The notes: generated by a model not told the origin, from the sequence alone. 64,000 nucleotides of DNA from Nitrobacteraceae bacterium AZCC 1564 (GCA_036924835.1 JBAGRR010000001.1:1-64000), one strand, 5' to 3'; numbered from the stretch's first letter, positions 14,584-22,529 are shown. A program made the numbers and translations.

Positions 14584-15183
14584 ATGCAATTAGCGGGTGA
14601 TGTTAAAATTGGGGATGTGGTTGGGTTTGTGCCGTTGCTGGAAACGTCTTGCATGATCCCTCAGGGTGATCCGCAATGGCACGTGCTGCTGACGTTGGGC
14701 AGCGGGGCGACGGCGTTGGCGGGGCTGCTTAGCCGCGGATTCCGGGCCTATGGGCCAACCATCACCAAGCGCCAAATCGTGCGAGGCCGGAAAGTGGAGG
14801 TCGAGCGCGATATGTTTCCCGGGTATGTGCTGGCCGATTTGCGCCCAGGATTCCACGACTTCAAGCGGGCAAAGACGGCGCCAGGCGTGCGTGATTTCCT
14901 GCGTAGGGACAATAATCCGTGTGTTCTGCCGACGCCTCTGGTTGATGCAATGCGCGAACGGGAGCGGTCACTCTATGATCGCTTCCGGATGAAGTATGGC
15001 CGGCATGGCCAGCGCGCAGACTTCGAGATCGGTCAGAGGGTCGATATCGTCGATGGGCCGTTCCGTTCATTCTGGGCGAAAGTGCAGGCCTTGGACGATA
15101 AAGGGCGCGTTCAGGTCCTCATCGATATATTCGGCCGGGAGACGCCTACGTGGCTAGACGGCGGTCAAGTTGAGGCGGCCTAA
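14584..15183 (+). CDS. NusG/RfaH-like transcription elongation (antitermination) factor
   Basis: 199 aa. An NGN-like domain spans about residues 32-110 (QWHVLLTLGSGATALAGLLS, MFPGYVLADL, GVRDFLRR). A KOW-type domain spans about 148-190 (GQRVDIVDGPFRSFWAKVQA, then VLIDIFGRETPTWL). MFPGYVL and the GPF...FGR pattern are hallmarks of NusG and RfaH paralogues. Placed at the end of the early region, it probably binds host RNA polymerase and lets it read into the late genes, like a phage antiterminator. The multi-hairpin leader at 16073 could be its cis element. This pairing is inference. Confidence 0.85.
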   Translation: MQLAGDVKIGDVVGFVPLLETSCMIPQGDPQWHVLLTLGSGATALAGLLSRGFRAYGPTITKRQIVRGRKVEVERDMFPGYVLADLRPGFHDFKRAKTAPGVRDFLRRDNNPCVLPTPLVDAMRERERSLYDRFRMKYGRHGQRADFEIGQRVDIVDGPFRSFWAKVQALDDKGRVQVLIDIFGRETPTWLDGGQVEAA

Positions 15184-15966
15184 GGGCCGTCTCTTTTTGC
15201 TATCGCTGCCTTTGCGCCGTCTGGAAGATCCTTGAACATGACCGCGATCTGCTTTCTGGCGGTTATCATTGTTAAAACAATAACGTTGAGGATATCGAAC
15301 AGCTTCTCTGCGGTAGCCTTGTCATCCTTTAGATCAATTTGACCAGGGTGAACGGCGTTATTTCCAATGACCCTTATGACGTCCAAGGCCTGTTGAACGA
15401 CGGGGTCGAGCCCTTTTTTGACTAGACCGCCAATGTCGTGGTCTAGATTTTTTCCCTTCTGGTTAAGATGGGGCATCAGTTTCTGCAGCGCCAAGCGCAG
15501 AAGAGCTGCGGCGCCTCTTGGCGATTGGTCGACTATGGCTGCGGCTTCCATAAATTCCGCCGCAACGTCGGATGGCATGTCCTCGTGAGGGCTGTGTTCC
15601 GAGTTGACGGAAGGGTAAGCAATTTCGCCGTTGATCCAAACGGCGAAGCCTTCGCAACTATAACATCGCGAAAGGTACAGGTTGGCCTGTCGTATTGGGT
15701 GAATACTTTACGTTTCGATATGTGATGATGTGGTCTTCAAGGCGCGAAACAAACGCTTTCACGCGATTTCTCTCGGACTCGTCTTGAATTTTTTCGACCG
15801 CCTCCGGGATGACTTGGGAAGCCGAGATAAGAGTAGGCTGCTCATCGTTTTTACCGATTGTGTCCGCGTAGCACTGGAACCAAGTCTGGTGGGCAATGGC
15901 TCGGCAATTTGAGTGCGGACATGAGAAGGATTCTTTGGCCAAGGCTGGCGGTACGTACTTTGACAT
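15180..15966 (-). pseudogene. DUF4145 protein gene with an apparent frameshift
   Basis: The 3' part (15180-15578 and upstream) encodes a DUF4145 domain: AAEFMEAAAIVDQSPRGAAA, GGLVKKGLDP, VIGNNAVHPGQIDL. Read further upstream in the same frame, it gives NLYLSRCYSCEGFAVWINGE, exactly the expected Cys-pair segment. The 5' part from ATG 15966 (MSKYVPPALAKESFSCPH) is in another frame. The two join if one base is removed from the ggg at 15697-15699 (giving KYSPIRQANLYLSRC). The composite would be about 261 aa. This is either a real inactivation or a sequencing error. DUF4145 occurs in restriction enzymes and stand-alone proteins; here it is an opposite-strand moron between early and late genes. Confidence 0.75.
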
Positions 15967-16072
15967 GGCGATCTCTGTTAAAAACTGACTATGTTTATTG
16001 CAAAGTTCAGACAAATCACATAGGGCTGATTCTGTGTTCGGTCTTGAGGGGCATCAGGACTGATATCGGCAG

Positions 16073-16176
16073 CGTCCTTCTGGTTAAAGGACGAAGATGC
16101 GCGGACCATACGCGCCTGACCGATGCCGGATTACTCCGGACAAAAACGGCTTCTGCCGGTTAGAGAACTATTCTCT
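16073..16176 (+). promoter_or_regulatory. leader with five tandem hairpins before the late region
   Basis: In about 100 bases the plus strand can form five successive stems: 16073-16093 (7 bp, CGTCCTT/AAGGACG), 16099-16115 (5 bp, GCGCG/CGCGC), 16126-16139 (5 bp, CCGGA/TCCGG), 16147-16158 (4 bp, CGGC/GCCG) and 16162-16176 (6 bp, AGAGAA/TTCTCT). It lies in the gap between the reversed DUF4145 gene and the first late-direction gene. Arrays of stems in a phage leader resemble RNA antitermination sites or a regulated leader; no known family is recognised. Confidence 0.5.
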
Positions 16177-16206
16177 TTCGTTCCACATGAAACAATCAGG
16201 CTGAGC

Positions 16207-16398
16207 ATGGGCGATCTCGTCTATCTCAACGACTATCGGCCATGTGTGCTGATGCCTGATGGTGGAAAGGCGCGCATCCGAGATCGTCGGGCTCGTCTTG
16301 GTCTATCAGGTGTGAACCAGACAACCATCATCGTTGATGAGCTTTTGATGGATCATGCAGATCCAGAGTCAGTCCAGCTTCCGTGTGATTGCGGCTAA
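16207..16398 (+). CDS. hypothetical protein
   Basis: 63 aa starting MGDLVYLNDYRPCVLMPDGG. Beta-rich, ends VQLPCDCG with a Cys pair. An in-frame upstream start would run through the fifth hairpin; this ATG is favoured. First gene after the hairpin leader. Not recognised. Confidence 0.55.
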   Translation: MGDLVYLNDYRPCVLMPDGGKARIRDRRARLGLSGVNQTTIIVDELLMDHADPESVQLPCDCG

Positions 16399-16437
16399 GG
16401 TGAAATCCGCTAACATGCTCCGATATTCGGAGGCGTT

Positions 16438-16833
16438 ATGGGATTTTTCGCAAAGTTATTTGGACGAACCAGGGTTCAGGAATTAGCGCGTGGCCGCGGT
16501 TGGACAGTGTCGGTGGTGGGCGAGTCCCATTACCAAGCCAACTTAGACCGCCAATACCGCAAGAACGGCGGAACGGAGCACGATCTAAAGGTTAGCGCGA
16601 TCCTTGTTCCAGAGGCCGAGAATGGCTTCGATGCCAATGCAGTCCGTGTGGATATTGGTGGTCAAGTGGTTGGTTACCTTCCGGCGCAAATGGCTATGGA
16701 ATATCGGGCCGCTTTCGGCGCGATTTCTACCCAATGTAGCGCCAAGATCATCGGTGGGTTTGCTCTCGAAGATGGTTCGTCCGCGCACTTCGGCGCAAAG
16801 CTGAACGTCTCGTGGCCGCCGCGGCTTAAGTAG
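16438..16833 (+). CDS. HIRAN domain protein
   Basis: 131 aa. VVGESHYQANL near residue 26 followed by LKVSAILVPEAENGFDANAV and VDIGGQVVGYLPAQMA is the HIRAN domain, which in HLTF/Rad5 binds single-stranded 3' DNA ends. Here it stands alone after a short N-terminal segment (MGFFAKLFGRTRVQELARG). A role at phage DNA ends, replication forks or recombination is plausible. It precedes the HNH and terminase genes. Confidence 0.85.
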   Translation: MGFFAKLFGRTRVQELARGRGWTVSVVGESHYQANLDRQYRKNGGTEHDLKVSAILVPEAENGFDANAVRVDIGGQVVGYLPAQMAMEYRAAFGAISTQCSAKIIGGFALEDGSSAHFGAKLNVSWPPRLK

Positions 16834-16855
16834 GAAGCTGCCGCGAAGGATATTC

Positions 16856-17191
16856 ATGTCGCGGCTCCCGGTCTTTAGGACCAAGATTCCATCGTTCGAT
16901 ACGAGACGGGCGAAGCCGCCGGCAAAGGTGGCGGACCCTGAGCTTCTAACCCCAGAGCACAAGGCCTGGCGCCTCGCTGTGTGTCGCCGTGCTGGCTGGC
17001 GTTGCGAATGGGTTGAGGATGGCAAGCGGTGCACCAAGCGAGCGCCGCAAGATCGAGTTGTAGCTGACCACGTGATCGAGCGCGCGGATGGTGGTGCGCT
17101 CTACGATCTCTCGAATGGTCAATGCCTGTGTGTCGCTCACAACACGCTGAAGGGACTCAAGGCACGCGGTGCGCGTGCCGCCTCGTCGTAG
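16856..17191 (+). CDS. HNH endonuclease of the packaging module
   Basis: 111 aa. The Cys pairs WRCEWVEDGKRCTKRAPQDR and then VVADHVIERADGGALYDLSN, GQCLCVAHNTLKG form the beta-beta-alpha metal HNH core (His in ADHV, Asn in HNTLKG). A small HNH gene just upstream of the terminase is typical of HK97-like phages, where it assists cleavage of the cos site by terminase. The basic N-terminus includes SRLPVFRTKIPSF. Confidence 0.9.
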   Translation: MSRLPVFRTKIPSFDTRRAKPPAKVADPELLTPEHKAWRLAVCRRAGWRCEWVEDGKRCTKRAPQDRVVADHVIERADGGALYDLSNGQCLCVAHNTLKGLKARGARAASS

Positions 17192-17296
17192 TGGGGGGGG
17201 TAGGTCGCTTTCTGAGGGGGCGAAGGGGCCCGTACCGCACGGGTCATCACCCAGAGAATTTTTCCCGCTAGGGGAATTTTAGTTAGGTGCGAACCA
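17192..17296. other. non-coding gap before terminase; candidate cos region
   Basis: 105 bases with a run of eight or more G (17191-17200), GGGGGCGAAGGGGCC, a short stem CCCGT/ACGGG (near 17229-17243) and AT-rich AATTTTTCCC...GGGGAATTTT. HK97-type phages often carry cos here, between HNH and small terminase genes. The actual cut cannot be read from an integrated prophage. Confidence 0.35.
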
Positions 17297-17499
17297 GTGC
17301 GAACAAGAGAAGGAAATTCTACGGACTGGGTTCAGGTGGGTGAGGCTTACAGCACGGAAAGCCTTTCAATACGGGCCTTGGCGAAGAAATTCGGAGTTTC
17401 CGATACCGCAGTCCGCAAAGAGGCGAAAAAGCGCGGTTGGGTGAAGTTCGATGCGAACCAAGCCGGCTGCGAACCTGAGTGCGAACCGGTCCGCGAACC
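17288..17499. repeat. GCGAACC repeats across the start of the small terminase gene
   Basis: Six copies of (T/C)GCGAAC(C/A) lie at 17288, 17298, 17452, 17468, 17480 and 17492. The last three are spaced 12 bases apart. In protein they read as CEPECEPVREP. Iterated sites within small terminase genes are often the sites recognised by the small terminase itself (pac or cosB). Confidence 0.45.
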
Positions 17500-17878
17500 T
17501 CGCCAACCTGCTGCTGAAGCCACCGCGAAGGCCATCGCATCTACCCCGGTCAAGGATCTCACCGCCCGCGGTCGAAACATCATCTTGGACCTGATGGCCG
17601 AGCTCGAATTTCTGAACCGTAATCATCAGACACTCGCTGGAATGGTTGAGGACTACATTAACGGCGAGAAGGACGCCGGCGCGCGCGCCAAGCTGCTGAA
17701 GGCCTTGGACCACGAGACGCGATCGAAGACGGCGAACTATCTCGCCACCGCGCTGGCGAAACTAGTTGATGCAGCGCCAGGCAAGAAAGAGCAGGCGCAA
17801 GCCGATGCTGAAACGGCTGGCCAGGGTTCTGGCTGGGGTGATGATCTTGAAACCGGCGTGAGCGCCCGGCCGAATTGA
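17297..17878 (+). CDS. terminase small subunit-like protein
   Basis: 193 aa from a GTG start. Residues 10-45 (DWVQVGEAYSTESLSIRALA, KKFGVSDTAVRKEAKKRGW) form a helix-turn-helix typical of small terminases. The linker carries the CEPECEPVREP repeat. The C-terminal half is helical (IILDLMAELEFLNRNHQTLA, KLLKALDHETRSKTANYLAT) for oligomerisation. The position between the HNH gene and the large terminase fits. The small subunit would recognise the phage DNA end. Confidence 0.8.
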   Translation: MRTREGNSTDWVQVGEAYSTESLSIRALAKKFGVSDTAVRKEAKKRGWVKFDANQAGCEPECEPVREPRQPAAEATAKAIASTPVKDLTARGRNIILDLMAELEFLNRNHQTLAGMVEDYINGEKDAGARAKLLKALDHETRSKTANYLATALAKLVDAAPGKKEQAQADAETAGQGSGWGDDLETGVSARPN

Positions 17879-17887
17879 TGGTGTCTT

Positions 17888-18256
17888 ATGCCTCGCATTG
17901 AAGTCCAAATCCCTGGCGAGATGCTGGATAAGTTGAATTTGCTGGCCAAGGATAATGGCCGTAGCATCCGATCCGAAATTACGCAGCGCCTTGCGTCTAC
18001 CTTGACAAGGGCCGAGCGCGCTCGGCGCGCAAAAGTTGCGATCGTGGCCGTCAATCTTGTTGAGGCCAAAGCTTACGCAAAACGTTGCTCATATCGTCGC
18101 GACGAATGGTTCTATGCGACTTCAGTCGATGCCGTGCAGGGCCGGTATGTCAGGAGGATAGAGTTCGTCGGCGATTACACCAAGCGGAAGGATCTAACTC
18201 CTCTGCTTCGCGATCTGCGAGGCGGTGAGTTGGCGTATCTGGTCGACTGTCGCTGA
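17888..18256 (+). CDS. ribbon-helix-helix (Arc-like) protein
   Basis: 122 aa. The N-terminus MPRIEVQIPGEMLDKLNLLA, KDNGRSIRSEITQRL is a ribbon-helix-helix DNA-binding fold (Arc/CopG type). The rest (WFYATSVDAVQGRYVRRIEF) is a separate small domain. It lies between the two terminase genes and overlaps the large subunit's ATG by one base. It may regulate late genes or the switch to packaging. Confidence 0.7.
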   Translation: MPRIEVQIPGEMLDKLNLLAKDNGRSIRSEITQRLASTLTRAERARRAKVAIVAVNLVEAKAYAKRCSYRRDEWFYATSVDAVQGRYVRRIEFVGDYTKRKDLTPLLRDLRGGELAYLVDCR

Positions 18257-19923
18257 TGCAGCCGTGGGATCTGTCGTGTCCCGACTGGGAAGATCGAATC
18301 CTCTCCGGTCGGTCTCTCGTCCCTGATTTGCCGCTATTCGAGTCTGAGGCCGCGCGCGCGTTGCGCGTATTTAAGCGGCTCAAGATGCCAGACGTCATCG
18401 GTACCCCAACGATGGCTGAGGCGTGCGGACCCTGGTTCTATCCGATCGTGTCGGCGCTGTTCGGTGCCTATGACCCGGACAATAACGTTCGGATGATTCA
18501 GGAGGTCTTCCAGCTAATCCCGAAGGGGAATAGCAAGAGTTCGAACGGTGGCGCTCTGATGTTGACGGCGGTGATCGTCAACAGACGTCCTGAAGCTGAG
18601 TTTCTTCTCGTTGCGCCGACGCTCGAAATCGCCGGGATCGCCTTCAAGCAAGCGAAGGGGACCATTCGCCTCGACCCTGAGTTGGATAAGATATTCCAGA
18701 TTCAGGATCACATCCGAAAAGTCACGCATCGCCGCAGTGGCGCGACACTGCAGATCAAGGCGGCGGATACAGACGTCATCACCGGTTCAAAAGCAACCGG
18801 GACCATGATCGACGAAACCCACGTTTTCGCGAAGCGGTCGAATGCCAAAGAGGTGTTTGTTGAACTCCGCGGCGCGCTGACGAAGCGGCCCGAAGGGTTT
18901 CTCTACCAAACTACAACGCAGTCCAAGACGCCGCCGCTCGGTGTGTTCAAATCCGAACTCGCGATGGCGCGCGCGGTCCGCGACGGCAAGATGAAGTTGC
19001 CGCTACTTCCGGTCCTCTATGAACTTCCGGTCCGCGTATCTAAGGACGGTGGCTGGAAAGAGCGAAAATATTGGCCGTTCGTGAATCCGAACCTGGGCCG
19101 GTCGACCAGCGAGACGTTCCTCGCCAACGAGATCATGAAGGCTGAGGATGACGGGCCGGCGCAGATGGCGCTGATCGCCTCGCAGCACTTTAACGTAGAG
19201 GTAGATCAGGCACTTCGATCGGACGGATGGGCGGGCGCAACTCTGTGGCCTCGCGGGGCAGAGAAAGGCTTAAAGCTCAAGGAAGTCATCGAGCGGTCTG
19301 AGGTGATAACCGCCGGCATCGACGGTGGCGGACTGGATGACTTGCTCGGCGTCGGCGTCATTGGGCGCGAAAAGGGTACGAGCCGCTGGCTCAGTTGGGC
19401 TCATGCGTTCATTTCTCCCGAGGGCTGGGACCGCCGCAAGGCAAACTGGACGCAGTACGAAGATTTCATCCGCGATGGAGACCTGACGAAGGTCGAACAG
19501 TTGCCGGACGATGTGGCTGCAGTGGTCGCCATCATCAAGGAATGCCGAGACTCCGGGAAGTTGGCTCAGGTTGGGTGTGACCCTGCGGGCCTCGGAACGA
19601 TTGTCGATGCTCTCGCAGAGATTGGCGTGACGACCGAAAACGAAATGCTCGGCGGTGTTCGCCAGGGTGTAGCCCTGATGGGCGCAATTAAGACAGTCGA
19701 GCGAAAACTTGCGGACGGTTCGTTTGCCCATGGTGGCCGGGCGCTGATGTCGTGGTGTGCAGGCAATGCGATCATCCAGGCTACCCCGACGGGAATGAGA
19801 ATTGCCCGTGATGCGTCTGGCTACGGGAAAGTAGACCCGCTCATTGCGGTGCTTGATGCGGCCGAACTTATGGCGATGAACCCGAAGCCTCGCCAGCCGA
19901 AGCATCAGATGTTCTTCGTGTAG
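18256..19923 (+). CDS. terL: terminase large subunit
   Basis: 555 aa, ATPase and nuclease that cuts and pumps phage DNA into proheads. Walker A-like LIPKGNSKSSNGG lies around residues 88-99, followed by AEFLLVAPTLEIAGIAF. Walker B is GTMIDETHVF with the catalytic Glu. The nuclease half has ITAGIDGGGLDDLLGVGVIG and LAQVGCDPAGLG with metal-binding Asp residues, and ends MNPKPRQPKHQMFFV. Length and motif order are those of the HK97-type Terminase_1 family. Confidence 0.93.
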   Translation: MQPWDLSCPDWEDRILSGRSLVPDLPLFESEAARALRVFKRLKMPDVIGTPTMAEACGPWFYPIVSALFGAYDPDNNVRMIQEVFQLIPKGNSKSSNGGALMLTAVIVNRRPEAEFLLVAPTLEIAGIAFKQAKGTIRLDPELDKIFQIQDHIRKVTHRRSGATLQIKAADTDVITGSKATGTMIDETHVFAKRSNAKEVFVELRGALTKRPEGFLYQTTTQSKTPPLGVFKSELAMARAVRDGKMKLPLLPVLYELPVRVSKDGGWKERKYWPFVNPNLGRSTSETFLANEIMKAEDDGPAQMALIASQHFNVEVDQALRSDGWAGATLWPRGAEKGLKLKEVIERSEVITAGIDGGGLDDLLGVGVIGREKGTSRWLSWAHAFISPEGWDRRKANWTQYEDFIRDGDLTKVEQLPDDVAAVVAIIKECRDSGKLAQVGCDPAGLGTIVDALAEIGVTTENEMLGGVRQGVALMGAIKTVERKLADGSFAHGGRALMSWCAGNAIIQATPTGMRIARDASGYGKVDPLIAVLDAAELMAMNPKPRQPKHQMFFV

Positions 19924-19936
19924 AGGAATAGACGAA

Positions 19937-21907
19937 ATGAATAGAGCCTATTCGCTACTGCAGATCAAAGCAGTTGACGACGATCGGCGCGTCATTACCG
20001 GTATTGCGACGACGCCGACGGCGGATCGCGCCGGCGATATCGTCGAGCCGTTGGGCGCAGAATTCAAATTGCCGATTCCGCTACTTTGGCAGCACGACTC
20101 TAGTCAACCGATCGGCCACGTCACCAATGCAAAGGTGACGGCGAAGGGAATCGAAATCACTGCGAGCCTCGCGAAGATCGATGAGCCCGGAACGCTGAAA
20201 GACCGGCTCGACGAGGCTTGGCAGTCGATAAAAAGTGGGCTCGTTCAAGGGCTCTCGATTGGTTTTAAGGAAATCGAAGCCGCTCGAATTGAGCAGACAT
20301 ACAGCTACCGATTCTTGAAATGGTTGTGGCTCGAGCTGAGCGCGGTAACCATCCCCGCAAACGGTGAGGCCACCATCACAGCAATCAAGTCGATCGACAC
20401 CCAGCAGCGGGCCGCGTCAGGCCGAACGCTGAAGCGTGTCGTGCGGCTCGACACTCCCGGCGCCTCGGGAAAATCGAAGTCAGCACCCATAGCGCCCAAG
20501 GAGGGCACAGAAATGAAGACGATTGCAGAGCAGATTACTGCTCTTGAGAATAAGCGCGCCGCACACGAGGCGCGCATGGAAACTGTGATGCAGAAGAGCA
20601 TCGATGCCGGCCGGTCGACTGAGGCCGATGAACAGGAAGAGTTCGACACCCTCGGCGCCGAGCTGAAGGCCATTGACGGCGATCTTGTCCGCCTCCGGAC
20701 GCTTGAGGCCGCGAAGGCCAAGAGGGCGACTTCCGTCGTAAATGTAGAGAATGAGGCCAACGGCTCCGCTGCCCGTGGCGGCCATACGCGCGTCGAGGTC
20801 AAGTCCCAGCCGAAGCTGGCGCCGGGCATTGCCTTCGCCCGTCTCGCCAAGGTGAAGACGATTTCTCGTCTTGACGGCGAGGCCGCTCTTTCGGTTGCCG
20901 AGCGTATGTATGGCACCGAGAGCGACACCTACGGCCTGATCAAGGCGGCTGTGGTTGGAGGCTCGACCATAAGCGGCAACTGGGCGGCGAACCTTGTCGG
21001 TGCCGAAACCGGAGCTTTCGCCGACTTCGCCGAATATCTTCGCCCGGCAACGATCGTCGGAAAATTCGGTACCGGCGGCATTCCGGCCCTCCGCGCCATT
21101 CCGTTCCGCGTCCCGCTGATCTCTCAGACTGGCGGCGGAAGCGGTTACTGGGTTGGGCAGGGCAAGGCCAAGCCGCTCACCGCTTTCGACTTCTCGCGCA
21201 CCACGCTCGAGCCGTTGAAGGTGGCAAATATCGCCGTCCTCACCGAGGAATCGATCCGCGATTCCAGCCCTTCTTCCGAAGCCGTCGTCCGTGACGCGCT
21301 TCGCGACGCCCTCGCTGCGCGGCTCGATACCGATTTCATCGATCCGGCGAAGGCCGCGAGCGCCGGCGTCTCGCCCGCATCGATCACCAACGGTGCGGAA
21401 ACCATCGCGTCGACCGGAACCGATGCGGATCATGTCCGCCTCGATGTTCGAGCAGTGTTCGCCAAGTTCATCGCGGCGAATAATGCCCCGACGACGGGCG
21501 TCTGGATCATGTCTGCGACGACTGCTCTTGCGCTCTCGCTCATGGTCAATGAGTTGGGTCAGCGCGAATTTCCGGGCATCGGCATGAACGGTGGTGTGTT
21601 CGAGGGCATGCCGGCAATCATCTCTGAATACGCCGGCAGCATCGTTGCCCTGGTGAATGCTTCCGATATCTATCTCGGTGACGAGGGTGGAGTGTCGGTT
21701 GACATGAGCCGTGAAGCTTCGCTGGAAATGTCGGATGCGCCGGCTCATACGCCGAACACGGGCACCGGCGCTTCGTTGGTCTCTATGTTCCAGACCAATA
21801 GCGTAGCCCTCCGCGCGGAGCGCACCATCAACTGGAAGCTCCGCCGCGCCTCGGCCGTTGCCTATCTGACCGGCGTTGCATGGGGCGGCGCAGTACCCGC
21901 GTCCTAA
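19937..21907 (+). CDS. fused prohead protease and major capsid protein (HK97-type)
   Basis: 656 aa joining two usually separate genes. Residues 1-180 are an S78 prohead protease: GIATTPTADRAGDIVEPLGA, PIPLLWQHDSSQPIGHVTNA (His), GLVQGLSIGFKEIE (Ser) and LELSAVTIPANGEA. Residues 193-656 are the capsid. These comprise a coiled-coil delta scaffold (MKTIAEQITALENKRAAHEA), a linker, then the HK97 fold (GSGYWVGQGKAKPLTAFDF, LKVANIAVLTEESIRDS, NELGQREFPGIGMNGGVFEG). An internal Shine-Dalgarno and ATG lie at the boundary, so free capsid may be made too. Cleavage probably falls between about residues 265 and 300. Confidence 0.93.
   Translation: MNRAYSLLQIKAVDDDRRVITGIATTPTADRAGDIVEPLGAEFKLPIPLLWQHDSSQPIGHVTNAKVTAKGIEITASLAKIDEPGTLKDRLDEAWQSIKSGLVQGLSIGFKEIEAARIEQTYSYRFLKWLWLELSAVTIPANGEATITAIKSIDTQQRAASGRTLKRVVRLDTPGASGKSKSAPIAPKEGTEMKTIAEQITALENKRAAHEARMETVMQKSIDAGRSTEADEQEEFDTLGAELKAIDGDLVRLRTLEAAKAKRATSVVNVENEANGSAARGGHTRVEVKSQPKLAPGIAFARLAKVKTISRLDGEAALSVAERMYGTESDTYGLIKAAVVGGSTISGNWAANLVGAETGAFADFAEYLRPATIVGKFGTGGIPALRAIPFRVPLISQTGGGSGYWVGQGKAKPLTAFDFSRTTLEPLKVANIAVLTEESIRDSSPSSEAVVRDALRDALAARLDTDFIDPAKAASAGVSPASITNGAETIASTGTDADHVRLDVRAVFAKFIAANNAPTTGVWIMSATTALALSLMVNELGQREFPGIGMNGGVFEGMPAIISEYAGSIVALVNASDIYLGDEGGVSVDMSREASLEMSDAPAHTPNTGTGASLVSMFQTNSVALRAERTINWKLRRASAVAYLTGVAWGGAVPAS
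20498..20515 (+). promoter_or_regulatory. internal ribosome binding site and start for free capsid protein
   Basis: AAGGAGGG (20498-20505), a near-perfect Shine-Dalgarno, is followed after 7 bases by an in-frame ATG (20513) at codon 193 of the fused gene, exactly where the delta domain begins. It would yield a 464-aa capsid precursor from 20513 to 21907 in excess over the fusion. Confidence 0.75.
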
Positions 21908-21928
21908 CCCAGATCAGGTGAAGCAATT

Positions 21929-21950
21929 ACCGGGCGGTTCTCCGCCCGGT
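21929..21950 (+). terminator. hairpin after the capsid gene
   Basis: A 9-bp perfect stem, ACCGGGCGG and CCGCCCGGT around a TTCT loop, is followed by ACTTTC. The U-run is weak, so it may slow or partly stop transcription, or protect the 3' end of the abundant capsid message. Confidence 0.6.
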
Positions 21951-21969
21951 ACTTTCATCGAGGTGCGTT

Positions 21970-22293
21970 ATGAGAATGACCGCAGCAAAGCGTCTGACAT
22001 ACAAGACGCGGCGTCTTTTGCCGGGCGATGAGTTCGAGGTTGTGAAGCCGATCCATGCGAGGATTCTCGCAAAGAGGAAGAAGGCTGTTGCATCAATCAA
22101 TAGAAATCCCGGCAAGATCGGTCCCCCTCCGGCTAAATTGGTAGCAAAGGCGGCCGCCCAGATTGGCGCCCCGGATGGGAGCGAAGACTTTACAAAGTTG
22201 CGCGCCGACGCCGAGGCCCTCGGAATTGTTGTCGACGGTCGGTGGGGCTTGAAGCGTCTACATGATGAAATCGACGCCAAGCTTAGCGCATGA
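21970..22293 (+). CDS. hypothetical head-module protein
   Basis: 107 aa. The basic N-terminus (MRMTAAKRLTYKTRRLLPGD) is followed by a C-terminal segment FTKLRADAEALGIVVDGRWG, LKRLHDEIDAKL that looks like a small SAP/HeH-type helix-extended-helix DNA-binding motif. Proteins with such motifs often follow the capsid gene in phages. Overlaps the next gene by 4 bases. Confidence 0.6.
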   Translation: MRMTAAKRLTYKTRRLLPGDEFEVVKPIHARILAKRKKAVASINRNPGKIGPPPAKLVAKAAAQIGAPDGSEDFTKLRADAEALGIVVDGRWGLKRLHDEIDAKLSA

Positions 22294-22529
22294 TGACGTT
22301 CAAATATCGAATTGATCCCGCGACCGAAACCGGGCGCGACACGATCTGCCAGAACCTTCGGTACTTGCACCGTAGACTGTCCGCCGCTGGCGACACCGAG
22401 GGCGTTCATCTCGTTGAGAAATGCTTCGATTTTGGGAAGCGGATGAACGCGAAGTTGCAGGCCAACAAGGTCGCTCTTGGGATATCTGGTCCAGCAATCA
22501 AAGATGGGCATCCTGACTGCGATGACTGA
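22290..22529 (+). CDS. hypothetical protein
   Basis: 79 aa, helical (TICQNLRYLHRRLSAAGDTE, VHLVEKCFDFGKRMNAKLQ), ending HPDCDD. ATGATG start overlapping the upstream stop. Overlaps the glycosyltransferase gene start by 8 bases. Not recognised; small helical genes at this place sometimes serve head assembly. Confidence 0.6.
   Translation: MMTFKYRIDPATETGRDTICQNLRYLHRRLSAAGDTEGVHLVEKCFDFGKRMNAKLQANKVALGISGPAIKDGHPDCDD

Noticed and set aside
20480-21748. 422-codon open frame on the minus strand opposite the capsid gene
   Set aside because: Arg/His-rich composition without domains, entirely inside a clear HK97 capsid gene; a shadow frame of GC-rich coding DNA.
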